A DNA stretch of 64,000 nucleotides, taken from Paenibacillus sp. An7. Lineage in GTDB: Bacteria; Bacillota; Bacilli; Paenibacillales; Paenibacillaceae. A program made the position numbers and the translations under genes. The stretch lies in the NCBI RefSeq assembly GCF_009870785.1, contig NZ_WTWX01000001.1, forward strand, positions 124,001 through 188,000, written 5' to 3'. Of the stretch, positions 62,997-64,000 are shown piece by piece. Under the pieces are notes generated by a model. It searched no databases, was not told the DNA's origin, and saw only the letters and a program-made list of their open reading frames with translations. Position 1 is the stretch's first letter; every line of letters begins with the position of its first letter.

Positions 62997-63982
62997 CCCT
63001 CATCTTCTCCTTTTTGTTCGATCCCGACCCAAGTAGAACCTGAGCCAACCACCATTTCCCGGAGGAGGTGTCCTATTTTCTCTAGATGAACATGGCTGAG
63101 GAGGATACTATCCTGTATAGAGCAGCCATTGATTGTCGAATTCTCTCCAATTGATACATGAGGACCTATCACCGCATCTTCTATAACACAGTTCTGTTCA
63201 ATAGAGACAGGTCCAAAAATCGTACTGTTTTTTACAATAACCGAAGGATGAATATAGCTTTCATACAGCATTTCTTTGAGCATTTTTCGGTTGGCTGTAA
63301 TCCATCTTTCTACGGTTCCTACATCAATACTCGATATTTCTGTCTTTTGATAAGCGACGGGATACCCTTCCTGAATCAGCCACTGGATCGCATCCGTGAT
63401 CTCGTATTCCCCTCTAGCGGATGGCTTGATTGTTTCGGCGGCCTTAAAGATGGACGATGAAAAAGCATAGGCTCCCAGCACAGCAAGATTGGATTTAGGC
63501 TTTTGCGGTTTTTCTTCCAGTCTTACAATTTTTGAGCCAGTCACCTCGGCAATTCCATAATCTTGAGGATGATCCACCTCAGCTAACAATAAAGCAGCAT
63601 CATTTTTCTCAATATCCACTTGATCTTTGAGTATTTGGAGTGAAGTAGAGATTAGATTATCTCCTAGCAGCAATATGAATGATTCCTCACCAATAAAATT
63701 CTTCGCCTGCAAGATTGCATTTGCAATCCCGGCGGGCTTTCGTTGATAGATATACGTAATTCTAATATTTTGTTCGTCTATCTTTTGCACACTCTCTGTG
63801 ATACTAGATTCCTGAGAAGGATGGATCACGATCCCAATCTCGGTTATGTTTTGATCGATTAATTTATCAATGCATCCGTGAAGCAATGGGACGTTCGCTA
63901 CGGGAATCAATGTTTTGGGATAAGAAACGGTGAATGGATATAGCCGGGTCCCTTTCCCTGCACATAGAATTAGTCCTTTCAA
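62993..63982 (-). CDS. Sugar-1-phosphate nucleotidyltransferase, RmlA long-form-like
   Basis: Enzyme of about 329 aa making an NDP-sugar from NTP and sugar 1-phosphate. The signature loop GLILCAGKGTRLYPFTVSYP KTL (in two parts) is at the N-terminus; LLLGDNLIS supplies the metal-binding Asp, YGIAEV and VGTVERWITANRKML are family features, and the C-terminal ~90 residues are hexapeptide repeats (VSIGENSTINGCSIQDSILL) of a left-handed beta-helix. It resembles glucose-1-phosphate thymidylyl/uridylyltransferases. The first start is GTG 63994, but TTG 63982, 9 nt beyond GGGGTG, gives the standard KGLILCAGKG start. Coupled to UDP-glucose dehydrogenase; likely exopolysaccharide precursor synthesis. 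Confidence 0.88.
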   Translation of the reverse strand: MKGLILCAGKGTRLYPFTVSYPKTLIPVANVPLLHGCIDKLIDQNITEIGIVIHPSQESSITESVQKIDEQNIRITYIYQRKPAGIANAILQAKNFIGEESFILLLGDNLISTSLQILKDQVDIEKNDAALLLAEVDHPQDYGIAEVTGSKIVRLEEKPQKPKSNLAVLGAYAFSSSIFKAAETIKPSARGEYEITDAIQWLIQEGYPVAYQKTEISSIDVGTVERWITANRKMLKEMLYESYIHPSVIVKNSTIFGPVSIEQNCVIEDAVIGPHVSIGENSTINGCSIQDSILLSHVHLEKIGHLLREMVVGSGSTWVGIEQKGEDEG

Positions 63983-64000
63983 AGGATCGCACACCCCTTT

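Noticed and set aside
1..64000. tRNA, rRNA, prophage, transposase, toxin-antitoxin or biosynthetic gene cluster
   Set aside because: No supporting sequence was recognised anywhere in the window.

Overview
The window looks like chromosomal DNA of a Paenibacillus-type member of the Bacillales. The genome is AT-leaning, Shine-Dalgarno sequences are strong (GGAGG-like), GTG and TTG starts are common, and many genes end in compact intrinsic terminators. The gene content fits a soil plant-polymer degrader: YesM/YesN two-component regulators, several AraC regulators, pectinolytic lyases, B. subtilis-like yfmT-yfmS, gshF and a DUF4179 anti-sigma factor. No rRNA, tRNA, IS element, prophage or CRISPR array was recognised. 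Almost all genes lie on the minus strand; the clear plus-strand genes are two pectate lyases and an alpha/beta hydrolase.

Layout. 1-5.4 kb: a MacB/FtsX-type ABC export unit (permease cut by the window edge, adaptor, ATPase) behind an intracellular GH43 arabinofuranosidase-like gene. 5.6-10.8 kb: YesN/YesM two-component system with a lipoprotein sugar-binding protein but no permeases. 11-13.3 kb: ECF sigma/DUF4179 anti-sigma pair and a small membrane protein. 13.5-17 kb: convergent PL3 pectate lyase and PL11 rhamnogalacturonan lyase, then a repeat-containing intergenic region. 17.6-19.5 kb: alpha/beta hydrolase and an APH-like kinase. 19.7-24.7 kb: complete nikABCDE-like nickel-chelate importer, then GNAT, a WLM/YgjP-like metalloprotein and an AraC regulator. 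27.1-32.5 kb: large modular PL1 pectate lyase, rhamnulose-1-phosphate aldolase and another kinase-like protein. 32.6-36.9 kb: MurE with two membrane proteins and a methyltransferase, then two small membrane proteins. 37-41.5 kb: aldo/keto reductase, AraC regulator and a second PL1 lyase. 41.8-46.7 kb: yfmT-yfmS (aldehyde dehydrogenase plus soluble chemoreceptor), a VOC protein and small unknowns. 47-52.4 kb: AraC regulator, GH53 galactanase, zinc ribbon, Mn catalase and a second GH43. 52.5-56.6 kb: FAD monooxygenase, DHA2 MFS exporter and MarR. 56.9-64 kb: gshF, MATE exporter, an interrupted copper-amine-oxidase-domain-like gene, and UDP-glucose dehydrogenase with a sugar nucleotidyltransferase.

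How it fits together. Secreted lyases (PL1, PL1, PL3, PL11) would open homogalacturonan and rhamnogalacturonan I. Cytoplasmic GH53 and GH43 enzymes would finish imported galactan and arabinan/xylan oligosaccharides, and RhaD performs the last committed step of rhamnose catabolism. The enzymes are scattered among unrelated genes rather than in one locus. They may be tied together by cre-like catabolite-repression motifs near several of them and by local AraC/YesN regulators. Sugar permeases are absent from the window.

I did not find a convincing, wholly new multi-gene system. The observations most worth a second look are the gene interrupted by an in-frame stop at 61346-61348, the small gene near 46.5 kb with a strong ribosome-binding site but no canonical start, the MATE-gshF leader with a terminator hairpin against the ribosome-binding site, the permease-less YesMN/binding-protein set, the MurE-membrane protein-methyltransferase cluster, the MarR operator, and the three-arm terminator at 29.75 kb.
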